Shown: piece by piece, positions 37,801 through 49,970 of the stretch | Layout of the letters: each line of letters opens with the position of its first letter | How positions within the stretch are numbered: position 1 is the stretch's first letter | From: Phymorhynchus buccinoides | Taxonomy: Eukaryota; Mollusca; Gastropoda; Neogastropoda; Raphitomidae | Direction of reading: 5' to 3' | Length of the DNA stretch: 64,000 nucleotides | NCBI GenBank assembly: GCA_017654935.2 | Contig: CM065682.1 | Span: 35,771,441 to 35,835,440 of the forward strand | Notes under the pieces: generated by a model | Databases searched by the model: none | Told to the model about the DNA's origin: nothing | What the model saw: the letters and a program-made list of their open reading frames with translations, nothing else | Program-made: the position numbers and the translations under genes

Positions 37801-40800
37801 GCAAAACAGCAAAAGAAAAGGGATAATTGATTCATACATGTACTCTCTTGTTGATGTAGCTATGCCAAAGTGCTTCAGTTAATTGTCTATTCGTTGTTCG
37901 AGCTTCACTTACAATGTCAGAAAACATCCATAAAATGATGACCTGCTCGAATATTAAAAGTATAAGAGAGACGTGGGAGATAGATAAGATAGAAAAAGCA
38001 GAGGAATGGTATCTATGTATCGATGGATAGAAAAACAGATGGACGGACTGACGGACGCACTGATGGATGGATGGACAGACAGACAGGCAAGCAGACAGGT
38101 AAGCAGACAGAGAAAGTCAGAGCATCTATCCATTCATCCAATCATTCATCTGTTTATCCATTCATTCATCCAACCACCCATCTAATCCATACATTGCATT
38201 TGCGGCCTTAGAAAGCGCTGAAAACAAAACCAACTTCACTCGCGGCTGGTTAACATTCCATAGCCACTTTGTGGTGTTGGCAATATTTATCTTCCTCATT
38301 TACTTCAGCACATACCCATAACTAACAACCGCACAGTCTTTGACCGATACTGGTATTTTCGACAGTTTTTGGTGTGGCCTGTACTTAAGGTCAGGCTCTT
38401 CTTATAAATACAAATTAGACAATCACAAGGCGGTTAGTATGCCGAAGATATGAACCAGCCAGTCGCTCTTTCAATTTAGAGCAAGTTGTTTACTAATTGC
38501 CGATCTCATTATCTGATTTCTATTCATGACTATGTGGCCTATTGACTTTGGCGTTATATCCTAGTTTGGTGAAGAACATACATTCGATTTTTTTGTTTCT
38601 TCGGAATCAATTATCCGTTTTATTTTTGTACTTTGCCCTTATATTTGCACTCAGAAATATGAAGAAAGTCACTTTGATGAAGAAAAATAAATTTGAATAA
38701 AAAATATCGGGCGATGTTCGCAATATGCGACATATCGCGGGGGGCCCCTGCGTAATATGTCACAATTGCGACATATTACGACGGGGGGACGATCGCAATA
38801 TGTCACAATAACGCAATATGTCTCAATTTGCGACAAATCGCGGGCGTGCCCAGCGCAATATGTCACAAATTGCGACATATCGTGATTTTGCGACGTATGC
38901 CCAACAGGGACCCCAAAACAATTAAGAAGGAAAAAACTCTGAAAGCTTACAAAAATGCAAGAAAAGGACAGTTAAAAAACATCAACAGCATGTGACGCAC
39001 AGCACAAGATCCAGAACATATGAAATGAACAGTAGAAATTGGAAATAATAAAGTTATAAACCAAAGAAAGGGCATAAAAGAAAGAAAAAAAGGCAGCAAT
39101 GTGCAAGCAAGATCAAAGGAAACCCTGAAAATTATTATCATAGCGACTCCCTGATTCTTTTGCACAAACACGAGTTTGATCATTTTGCTTTTGTCAAGAA
39201 AAGATAAAAAGAACACTGACCTGGACAAGCACACGCTTGCAGAGGCCTGCCTTCACTAGCGACTTGGCGACCCAGCGGGCGGCGTAGGCAGCGGAGCGGT
39301 CCACCTTGGAGAAGTCTTTGCCAGAGAAGGCACCCCCGCCATGGGCCCCCCACCCACCGTACGTGTCCACGATGATCTTGCGCCCAGTCAGACCAGCATC
39401 GCCCTGAGTTGAAAATAAGAAAAAAAGTTGTTTCTTTTTTCTTTAGCCAAGACAAGGCATCATTGTTTGGGCAAAGGGGACAATTCTCAGTACACAATGT
39501 CATCAGTGCAAGAGATTTTGTACAGCTTGCCATTTGAGTGAAATAAAATTACAGGCATCATTGTCAGAACATGGGAAATAAATCTACCAGTTTTCAAAGT
39601 GCTTGATTAAAATTTTAGGCTGGGTGAATGGAACAAAATTAAAGAATGGGTATTTTGTTCAAATAATGAAATTAAAATTGCGAAAGCTTTCTTTAAAACT
39701 TTTTCGCAACACGCCCCTAGAACACTAGCAACGCCTGAGTTTACCGTTGCCAACACGCCGCTAGTATGTTAGCAACAGGCAAAATGCCGCTGTGACCTAC
39801 AGTGGTGTGGGTGCTTTCAACTCATTCAGTTAAACACAAAGTAACGAGTTGTTTTCGAATGTTATATCATTTAAAAGATTAAAGATAAAAATAAAGTCAC
39901 TGTGATCTCCAGATTCTTTTTAAGAGAATGTATTGAAATGGGCCAAAATCGGGTCTCCTGAAGGAATTTCTACTCCGTACTGCAGTGTCCTGAGGAAAAA
40001 CAGAGCAGTGTGAGTGGCTGTGTTGAAAGTGTTAAGCATTAAATAAAAATCTTTTCTCAAATTCATTTAGTCAAAATAGAATGCAATGGAAACAGGAAGA
40101 TCACCCTCTACAACATGAGTATAATTTTCCAAGTCCTGCTGAGGCGGTGACTCACCTGAGGTCCTCCAATGATGAACTTGCCCGAAGGCTGCAGATGGAG
40201 GACGGTGCGCTCGTCCAGGTACTTGGCGGGGATGATGGCCTTGACCACCTTCTCCATGAGGTCCTTGCGCAGCTGCTCCATGGTCACCTCCTCGTCGTGC
40301 TGGGCAGAGATCACCACCGTGTGTACACGCAGCGGCACCGCAGACCCCTTCTGGTACTTGTACTCCACGGTCACCTGAAAAAACCCACACCCAAATGTGA
40401 AGAAACTCTGGGGAAAGCTGGACAACAGAAGGTCTGCAGAGAAGAACATATGTTATGGCTGAACACTGATAACCCTATAAAACTTGTTTGGACTGACGTG
40501 CAAAAGAACATTTCACGTACAGCATGAAACAGACTCTCTGCATCAAATTATTAATGGTGAGCATTATGTTTTAGTTTTGCACAAGATATCAGGCCTTGGA
40601 GAAGAATGTTCCATAATCACAAAGTTTATGCACCGAAATCAAAACTTAAACAGTCTAAAGTTGTAGCCTTTGCTTTTGGAGTCAGTATATGTCAATCATA
40701 CGATACATCTTCATGGGTGCTCCTGGGAAATTAAAAAAATCCTGCAAGGCAGGGGTTCATGGGCCGCCCAGATAACAACTTGACTTAAACAATCCTAAAA

Positions 40801-42996
40801 ATATAAAGTTCCTGGCAAAGGCATGTAAATATCTATCTGTATTAATATCTTTTATATTCTACACATGCGAGAAACCGACAAAACGTTCATAAATAGGAAA
40901 TTTGTTGCTTCTCAAATTCTCATAATCCGTTGACGCCGGCTCCAGGCAATCAAAAAATCCTGCATTTCAGGACATCCTGAAAGCAGGAGCATCCATGCAT
41001 CTTTCACTGTTTCAGGAACTATATGTAATATATACAACGTTTATATCTTTGTTCCACAACAAAAATCATGATTTATTCCTTGAATTCTAGCTCTATGATG
41101 AAATAACAAGACCAACAGCCACAAAAATACCTGCGTTTTGGTATCAGGGCGGGCCCATGGCAGTTCTCCGGTTCGTCGCAGCTGAGCCATCCTGGCATTA
41201 AGCTGATGGGACAGCACCACAGTCAAGGGCATGCACTCTTCTGTCTCGTCAGTGGCGTAGCCGAACATGATCCCCTGGTCTCCAGCACCAATGTTGTCGT
41301 CGTCGCGGTCAATGTGCACCCCCTGGGCGATGTCTGGGCTCTGCTCTTCCAAGGCAATCAGCACGTTGCAGGTCTTGTAGTCAAAGCCTACAAAAAATAT
41401 TGAAAAATTCAGTTCTGAAAATAATAAGAATGGAAATTAAAATAAGACCACTGTACAAATTTAAAGTGATTCTATACAGTGGTTCACAAAGTATTCCACA
41501 ATACAAAAAAGAAACAAGACAGCACACACTTTGAATGATCTATAGTCTTTTGGCAGTGGAAAACCCCCGAAAAGAAACATAGAACTTCTAAGTTTCTTTT
41601 CTTTTCCCCCCCCCCCCCACTGCTCCGCAATAGTCTTCCACCTTTTGGAGATGGAGAAGCTAAAAGTAAAACAATAAAATGTTAACTATATTGTAACCAA
41701 ATGCAGTTTTCAAATAAAGAGGCGCCCACCATCTTAACCCTTTCACAGCCAATGTTGTATTTAAAGATGCGCCATTTTAATTTTTTGCGCGGAGAAATAA
41801 CAAATTCATTTTACCACATGATTTCTGGGTAAATAAACAATTTTGGGTAAGTAAACAATTCTATTTATAATTCAGTAGAAACTAAGAAAGGACAAAGTTG
41901 AAAATTTACAAAATGCTGAGATTGGCAAAAAACATTAAATACAGTGACTTACTCACACAGCAATCACAATCAAAGGGGAGAGTTTGCAGCCATGTTATTT
42001 CCTTGTGCCGGTATGTAATTAACTCAGTGCGGCACACTGTGATTGTGAAGTGGAAAGGGTGGAATAATCAATTACATGCATGGCTGGGTGCAAATGGTGC
42101 CGACTATCCAGAATGCTACTATTGGTAGTTTCCATTTCCTCGGTCGACAGCAGCAGAAAAAGAGAAGAAAATTACAGACAACAGGGGATGGTTTTTATCT
42201 TTTTAAAAAATATATATTGCCTACCACGCTGTCGTTTTCAACTATGACTGCCAGATAGCAGTGGGGGGAGCTGTTATTCTGAAACAGAATGACTGCGCTA
42301 GAATTTGATTATATATTGGAGATATCTACGAAACAAATTCTAGCCCAGCCGTCCAAAGTAGGACAAGAAGTTTAGCTATAACTTATTTGATTTTGAGGCA
42401 CAAAAGTGAAACAAACCCATGATATATTCCAATCTTGCTGGTTTATTACTACTAATACTAGTAAACTAAAGCAAACCTCTCTTTTATGACTTCCAGGGAG
42501 GGGTAAAAATCGGTCTTAAATGAGAGGAAGTCTTTTAACACAGGGTCTTAAAAACTTATATAGTAACAGTGGAACCTCCCTTATAAGACTCCCTCCCACA
42601 TAAGACCTACTTCTCTAAGAGTAAGACATTGCCCTTCTTTGTAAGTATTAAAATTACCTATCTTATAAGACCCCTCCCTTATAAGACCTCATTTGGGATG
42701 ATTTTGAAGGTCTTATATTAAGTAATAAGATTAAGAGAGGTTCCACTGTATTATGAGTTTGATTGTGAGTTATGATATCTTTTTAAAAAAATTACCTTTT
42801 GAAGAGTCGTCATATCCAATCTGTTTAATAGCACCTCGAATCACACTCTGGTAGTCGACAACAGCTTTGGATGAGATCTCTCCACACACTAGCACCATTC
42901 CTGTTTTGGTGACCGTCTCGCATGCTACCTTTGCGTTGGGGTCCTGTCGCAGGTGAGCATCCAAGATGGCATCACTGATCTGGTCACAAATCTTGT
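34732..42996 (-). CDS. MAT2A: S-adenosylmethionine synthetase (MAT2A/MAT1A type), lacking the first coding exon
   Basis: Catalytic methionine adenosyltransferase: makes S-adenosylmethionine from ATP and methionine, cytosolic and nuclear, as oligomers with Mg2+ and K+. Exons (minus): 42796-42996, 41131-41387, 40156-40374, 39221-39403, 36796-36929, 34732-34834; all GT-AG, phases consistent, 364 residues to TAA. Visible family motifs: [33 protein letters not shown], the P-loop-like [20 protein letters not shown], and the C-terminal [11 protein letters not shown] with FTWEIPK. With the roughly 30-residue first exon (ending GEGHP in the family) the length would match the usual 395. I did not find that exon between 43000 and 64000. 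Four introns contain transposons. No frameshifts or lost catalytic residues were seen. Confidence 0.95.
35777..36593. mobile_element. CAGACCTGCC-ended element, copy 1, in the last MAT intron
   Basis: Ends CAGACCTGCCAACC and GGTTGGCAGGTCTG (14-bp perfect inverted repeat), flanked by CTATCA and CTGTCA. About 85-90% like 44950-45762 by eye. No protein frame. The ends resemble some hAT elements; inference. Confidence 0.75.
36796..36929 (-). CDS. MAT2A: MAT exon 6
   Basis: Encodes [20 protein letters not shown] and [18 protein letters not shown]. Acceptor CTTTGTGCAG, donor GTGAGT after two bases of a Lys codon. Confidence 0.93.
37619..38907. mobile_element. 1.3-kb nonautonomous DNA transposon with subterminal repeats, in a MAT intron
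   Basis: Inverted ends CTGTTGGGC and GCCCAACAG followed by TGTCGCAAAATC(G/A)CGAT, flanked by GGA on both sides. The end regions (about 110 bp left, 200 bp right) contain many copies of GTGACATATTGCG in both directions. The interior has only AT-rich DNA and a (GGAT/GACA)n tract at 38020-38110. No transposase seen. Confidence 0.8.
39221..39403 (-). CDS. MAT2A: MAT exon 5 (P-loop-like nucleotide site)
   Basis: Encodes [40 protein letters not shown], and RVLVQ; the signature second motif of SAM synthetases. Exactly 61 codons, with acceptor CAACTCAG and donor GTCAGT. Confidence 0.95.
40156..40374 (-). CDS. MAT2A: MAT exon 4
   Basis: Encodes [30 protein letters not shown] and [11 protein letters not shown], the central domain. 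Acceptor TTTCAG, donor GTGAGT; exactly 73 codons. Confidence 0.94.
40712..40997. mobile_element. MITE (CATGGGTGC family), copy 4, in a MAT intron
   Basis: Ends CATGGGTGCTCC and GGAGCATCCATG with perfect CATCTT 6-bp flanking repeats. Lies between MAT exons 3 and 4. Confidence 0.8.
41131..41387 (-). CDS. MAT2A: MAT exon 3
   Basis: Encodes [20 protein letters not shown], then [20 protein letters not shown] and [11 protein letters not shown]. Contains the methionine/ATP-site glycine-rich loop and the mobile-loop region. Acceptor TTTTTTGTAG, donor GTATTT. Confidence 0.94.
42567..42748. mobile_element. CAGTGGAACC MITE, copy 1, in a MAT intron
   Basis: Ends CAGTGGAACCTC and GAGGTTCCACTG with inner CTTATAAGAC motifs. 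The right flank is TA; the left flank is TAA, probably one base changed. Confidence 0.72.
42796..42996 (-). CDS. MAT2A: MAT exon 2
   Basis: Starts one base into the Asp codon of the family motif GHPDK. Encodes [31 protein letters not shown], and ends IGYDDSSK. Acceptor GTTTTCCAG, donor GTAATT. Confidence 0.93.
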
Positions 42997-42999
42997 CTG

Positions 43000-44819
<1,820 letters not shown>

Positions 44820-44899
44820 ATATGAAGGAGACAGAGACAGACAAACACACACAAAAGAGAGAAAGACAGACGAATAAGAGAGTGAGAGACAGACAGACA

Positions 44900-45968
44900 C
44901 ATGGATGCAACTACACAAAATGAAAAACCCTGAAAGGCCGGGGTCCAGGGGCAGACCCTAACAGACCAAAGAGGAATATTTGTAGCAGGAAAGAGGAATT
45001 TTTGGGAGCTAAGAGGAATTTTGACGCGGCATCTTACCTTTCACCCGTAAACATAATTTGAAGCAAGCAATTTTCATCCTTGTGAACTTGTCTTGTTTAA
45101 AACTAGTCTTGTCTGGAAGTGTCACAACTATTCCTAATACAATAGAAGCTTTTGGTTTGTTCCTGTCCTTTTTATTTGGGCAGACCAAGACGGTTGGTAC
45201 CATAGATTACTTAAATAATAAGACATGGAAGGAAGATAATGAATCAATTTAAGTTCGTCTTTGTTCTCCTTTCCTTTCGTTGGCTTGAAAAAGTCGGTAA
45301 CGGTGGAAGACGAAATCTGGGAGTTTGCAGTTTCGATAAGACGATGAGAAGTAATGTGGCATTTGATGTCTTGACAGTATATGACACCCTCCATAGGAGA
45401 CTTGTAAGTGTAGTGAGCACATCATACATCCAGCAATGATGCACACTTTCTTGATCTCTGAATGCAGATATTTTTCCATGTAATATTGGCAGAAATATTG
45501 GTCTCTTCTCTTTCTTTTCTCCCCAGTCTCACACACATCGATGTGTCAATCGCCATCTTGACGGAACTGGCGTGCGCAAACAGAAACTAGAAAGTCGGTT
45601 ATATGCACAGCAGCTGTGCTGCTCTGTATATAAGACGAATTTGTGTGTTCCCAAAAACTTTTTTTTAAAGTTTTGAAAGCGGAATTTTATGGACTTGAGC
45701 AGAAGAAATGTAGTCTGAGCGGAAGAAATTCCACTAAAAGTGGAAAGGTTGGCAGGTCTGCAGGGGTAATGTCCCCCTGCAGCTGAAACAAAAATTGATT
45801 TATGAAGGTATTTTAGTTTGCTTTTTCCACAATTTATGCAAATGCTTATTTTAAAGTGTTTGAAAAATACAGATCTTGTTTGACAAAAAGAAAAAGAAAA
45901 AAGGAAGTTCCTGTTCTGGTAAAATTAAAACAGGAAATCCTTGTATACCAGGAAAAGTTGCACCCATG
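44900..45968. mobile_element. MITE (CATGGGTGC family), copy 5, with a nested element
   Basis: Ends CATGGATGCAACT and AGTTGCACCCATG with perfect CAGACA 6-bp flanking repeats. Its length comes from the roughly 800-bp element nested at about 44950-45762. Confidence 0.78.
44950..45762. mobile_element. CAGACCTGCC-ended element, copy 2, nested in a MITE
   Basis: Same body as 35777-36593 in direct orientation; the left end is shortened (CAGACC then CTAACAGACC) while the right end GGTTGGCAGGTCTG is whole. CAGGGG flanks both sides, giving another 6-bp duplication. Confidence 0.72.
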
Positions 45969-45969
45969 C

Positions 45970-47010
45970 AGACAGGAAGAGATTATAAACTATAGAGACA
46001 GGAATATGGACAGGTAAGAGTCAGTTATTGTTAATGGTGGTTGGTTGATGGTTTGTCTCATGTGCTGCTTGCAGCCGAGTGGACGTTTAACCCCATTTTC
46101 ACGACAGGCAAGAGAAAAAGACAGAGCAGCTACAAACCGTTGAAGAGAGAGACAAAGAGACAGACAAATGAGAGATGTAGAGAAACAGAGACAAAGGAAA
46201 ACAGAAAGACAGACAACACAGCAGGGAAAGGATACGGACAGTCAAACTGAAAGATAATTAGATATGGCCTCAAGAAGAAATTTCTTTTTCAAGGTCAAAG
46301 TTCAAGGTCAGCACGTTTTTTTTCTTCTACGGACCATCCCTACACCCTGATATATCATCCCACAAAATATGAAGCCATTCTGTCCATTGTTTCATGAGAT
46401 ACAGCTTGGCCAAGCAATATATAGTTCTTACAAAGAAGGAACATTCGGTTGAGTCTCCTTTGGCGGAGGTTTGCACTGGCGGTTCAAAATTCAGGATCTG
46501 AATAGGTTGTGATATGCTGATCAAGAATATATATGGTTATAGGGGTCTACGGCCAGCTGTTTGGGCACAATCGCCTGGACAGACAGACAGACAAACAAGC
46601 CAATTATTTAAATAGTAGTGAATGGATTGGATGATAACTCGGCTCGATTCTGGAGGCTGTCATTTATAAAACTCGTAACTTTCTTATTTTTGGACCGGTT
46701 TAGATGAATTTGGTATCATCTTAAAGGTCTTTTCAATCTCTTTCCAATGCTTCTACTTAGATTAAGATTTGACGAAAAGTATGAAAGTTTAAAAAAAAAT
46801 CTGTCATACCTTACCTACATAATACTATTATTAATAGGCCTACATACAAACTTACAAAGAGAGAGACAGGCAGACAGACTGACAAATGACAGAGAGAAAG
46901 ACAAAGAGAGACAGACAGCCACTGTGGGCGAATAAACATGGAAGATCAGTCTATAAATTTTTTTGGTTGTTTTTTACCGGAAGTAAAAAGTTGCGGTAAA
47001 ATAGCCTGCA
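45970..47010. other. Spacer with GACAGA-rich tracts; no gene
   Basis: Only purine-rich simple sequence (46130-46230, 46855-46920) and AT-rich unique DNA before the LINE fragment. Confidence 0.4.
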
Positions 47011-47013
47011 TGG

Positions 47014-47403
47014 ATGACTGACAACAAACTCCAACGTAACAACGACAAGACTGAAATTATTTTCATTGTCCTCAAGAGACATTTGCCTACAAACTCACTC
47101 CCTACTTCTATCCAACTCTCTCATTCAGACTTCTGCATGCGTTCGCAATCTTGGCTTCACACTGGACCACTTTCTTTTCAAACTCAAATTTCCTCCATCT
47201 GTCGTGCTTGCTATCTGGAACTCTGTCGCATTGCTTCTGTTCGTCATCTTCTCTCTGATGAGTCTGAAGATGCCACCAAAACTCTTATCTCTGCCTTTGT
47301 TCTCTCTCGCTTAGACTACTGCAATTCCCTTCTTGCTGGTTGCCCACAAAATCTCCTCGCTAAATTGCAGAAAATTCTGAATGCTGCTCGCCTTGAAGTT
47401 GTA
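47014..47403 (+). mobile_element. Non-LTR retrotransposon reverse-transcriptase C-terminal part, left half
   Basis: Reads MTDNKLQRNNDKTEIIF, then a frameshifted SVRNLGFTLDHF patch, then FVLSRLDYCNSLLAGCPQNL and LQKILNAA. These are hallmark residues of the thumb region of CR1/Jockey-like LINE reverse transcriptases. Several frame changes show it is dead. Interrupted at 47404 by a TA-flanked element and continues at 49806. Confidence 0.8.
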
Positions 47404-49231
47404 CAGTGAAACCCGCTTAATTTCAAGTGCCTTAGGACCACCAAATGACTTGAAATGATCCGAGTGCTCAGTTAATTTCAAATTTTGGCCTAATCTAACA
47501 CAAAATTGAAATTAACCGAGCAAAGTTGAAATTAACCGAGCAAGAAAGGAATGTTTTTTATAGTATGGATCTTTTCACATTGATTTATGTGTTTAGAAAG
47601 TGTACACTTGTATCTTTTATATATTTTACCAGAAATACAAACTGTTCTACTTTGGGCTAAATGGTGTTTCACCGTCGTCACTGATCTCTTAACTCGGGGG
47701 TGGGTTATTGAGGCACCACAGATGACTTCCTGACAAATCTTCCGCCATCAGTCCCGGTCATGTGCTGCTCTTTGTGACTTTGCGGAAAAAAACCCCAGGC
47801 CTGTCCTCTCCCGGATAATAGCTTCCCACCTCTTCCTCTGTCTCCCTTTAGCTATTGTGCCTTGGTGGAAGGCCATTTGATCTCGTCACATGTCCGTACC
47901 ACTCTTTTCTTGACAATGGTGAGCAGGTAGTCATGAAGTCCAATGATTCTGTCCCTGACTTCCTCATTTATGATACAGTATGGTCTTTGTATGAGATGTT
48001 CAGGATCTTGCAGTAACATCTCATCTCCAAGGCTTCTACATTATTATTCTTTGGGCGTCAGCTGTGAGACTGAGAGTCCTGTAGTTTGATGCATATGAGC
48101 TTACTAAGAGGTTAGTTGTCAACTAAGCTGTAAGTTGTCAACTTAAAATATAGTAAGGTCTGCATGGAAAATCCCTAGTCCTAGTTGTTACTTAACTTGT
48201 CGAGTTAGTAGACAGAATTTTAGTGGACATCCGATCAGCACTAAATGTGTTAGTTGTGAACTAGTCGTTATTCATTGCTTTGTTTCTTGTTTTTTGTTTG
48301 TTTTTTTTGGTTGTGTTCTCATGTTTTCTCCATGAGGAAACAGTGTAAAAAAAAAAAGAATACTAAATTACAATTGCTTATCTGTTTACTCTCAATTTAA
48401 AAAAAAATGTGTTTCGAGTTTCTCTCTCTCTCTCAATCTTCCGAAATATTTTTATGATTTTGATTAATCATTCAAAAACTTGCGCAGTTGTGAACTTGAG
48501 CAAGTTGTATACTAGTTTAGTAAGCTCATATGCATCAAACTACAGAGAGTGAGTTCCCTTTGGTCTGTGAACATGAGCACTGAACGGATTCCCCTTCGAA
48601 TGCGTTAGGTCAGTCTAGTTGAAAACTAGCTAGTAGCATTCAAGTCCGTATTCATGCTTTGAAGACTAAAATTAGTTTCAAACTTGCCTAGTAGTCTACT
48701 AAGCAGTTGTCAACTTGGGCAAGTTGTATACTAGTTTAGTAAGCTCATATGCATCGATCTACAGGTTTCACAAAGTAACAAGAAGATGGAGATTAGATGT
48801 GAACACAACAGTTTAGTACAGTATGTGAAAGAGATACATGTTCTTGTCACACCATATGGTCTTGAGTTCAACTGTTATTTGCGCGATTCTGAACAAGACT
48901 TCCCGGTTTTTAACCTTCATCTCATATAACTTTTGTTACAAGCGCTAAGGTCTATACTTCATTTGAGAAAATTGCGAGATGGACGGACGGATTTGGTGTG
49001 TATGTGCGTGTGTGTTAGATAAAGTGTACATTACTTTTCAGTGAGGCTTTATACTGCTTCTTCGTGTTGCCAAAGGGCGATAATTTTATGTAGGTGGCGC
49101 TTTCACGTGACACACACTTGAGAGAGAAAGAGAAAGAGAGAGAGAGAGAGAGAGAGGGAGTGAGAGAGAGGAGAGAAGGAGAGAGGGAGAGAAGCAGGGA
49201 GAGCGAGAGGAGGAAGAGAAGGAGGGAGAGA

Positions 49232-49273
<42 letters not shown>

Positions 49274-49805
49274 GACACTGAATTTAGAAAGTAACGTTTA
49301 GTTTCCCACTTAAAGTTAAACTTTAGTAGAACATAAAATGAAGCACAGTTGATCGACACTCCCCTTTCTCCCGCTCCCTCAGACCAGGGTTCAAACAAAG
49401 GTCAAAGCTACACACACAAGGTGATGTGATTGACACTTCCTCTCACCGAGATAAAGCCAGACGACACACAGCGACATATATACATGTGCGCAAGCGTAGA
49501 GATTTTAGAGAAGCCTGAGAAAAAATGGAAGTAGGCTAAAAGTGTGTTGACTTGAAATTAGGCGAGCAAACAAAATGAATTTAGCCGATCTCCTCTTGAA
49601 AAATGTGTTGACTTGAAATTAACCGGGTTTCGCTTCAGTTGGGACAGAGATTTTACTTGAAATTAACCAACAATTGAAATTAACCGAATTGAAATTATCC
49701 GGGGTTTTGTAACAAAGAAAGAAGGCCTCTGGCCGGGACCTTAGAATGACTTGAAATTATCCCGAAATTGAAAATAACCGAGTTGAAATAAAGCGGGTTT
49801 CACTG
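47404..49805 (+). mobile_element. 2.4-kb TA-flanked DNA transposon relic inserted in the LINE
   Basis: Termini CAGTGAAACCCGC and GCGGGTTTCACTG are inverted repeats flanked by TA on both sides, the Tc1/mariner-type target. Subterminal DNA is rich in TTGAAATTAACCGAG-like motifs (47430-47540 and 49550-49800). No transposase frame was seen. The interior holds other insertions: a 47650-47960 fragment, the 48081-48543 element and a GA-rich tract. Confidence 0.75.
48081..48543 (+). mobile_element. Nested hairpin-ended element
   Basis: Inverted ends GTAGTTTGATGCATATGAGC and GCTCATATGCATCAAACTAC enclose repeats of GTTGTCAACTTA-like and TAGTTTAGTAAGC motifs. A second right-end copy lies at about 48720-48763. 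Noncoding, inside the 47404-49805 element. Confidence 0.65.
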
Positions 49806-49970
49806 TACTGAGGTGTTCCAAATTCTCTCTCTCTACCCCAATGCTTGAATCTCTTCACTGGCTTCCTGTCGGAAGGCGCATCGAATACAAGCTCTCTCTG
49901 CTCTGTTAGTGTTACAAATCCCTAAATGGTCTGGCTCCTTCTTATCTCGCTGATCTTCTTAACCTTTATA
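49806..49970 (+). mobile_element. Reverse-transcriptase C-terminal part, right half
   Basis: Across the insertion the LINE frame resumes without a base gained or lost once one TA is counted: PMLESLHWLPVGRRIEYKLS, a TAG, then YKSLNGLAPSYLADLL. This is the usual LLRSLHWLPV..R..YKL...Y..L.G.AP.YL.DLL end of these polymerases. Noncoding and decayed. Confidence 0.8.
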
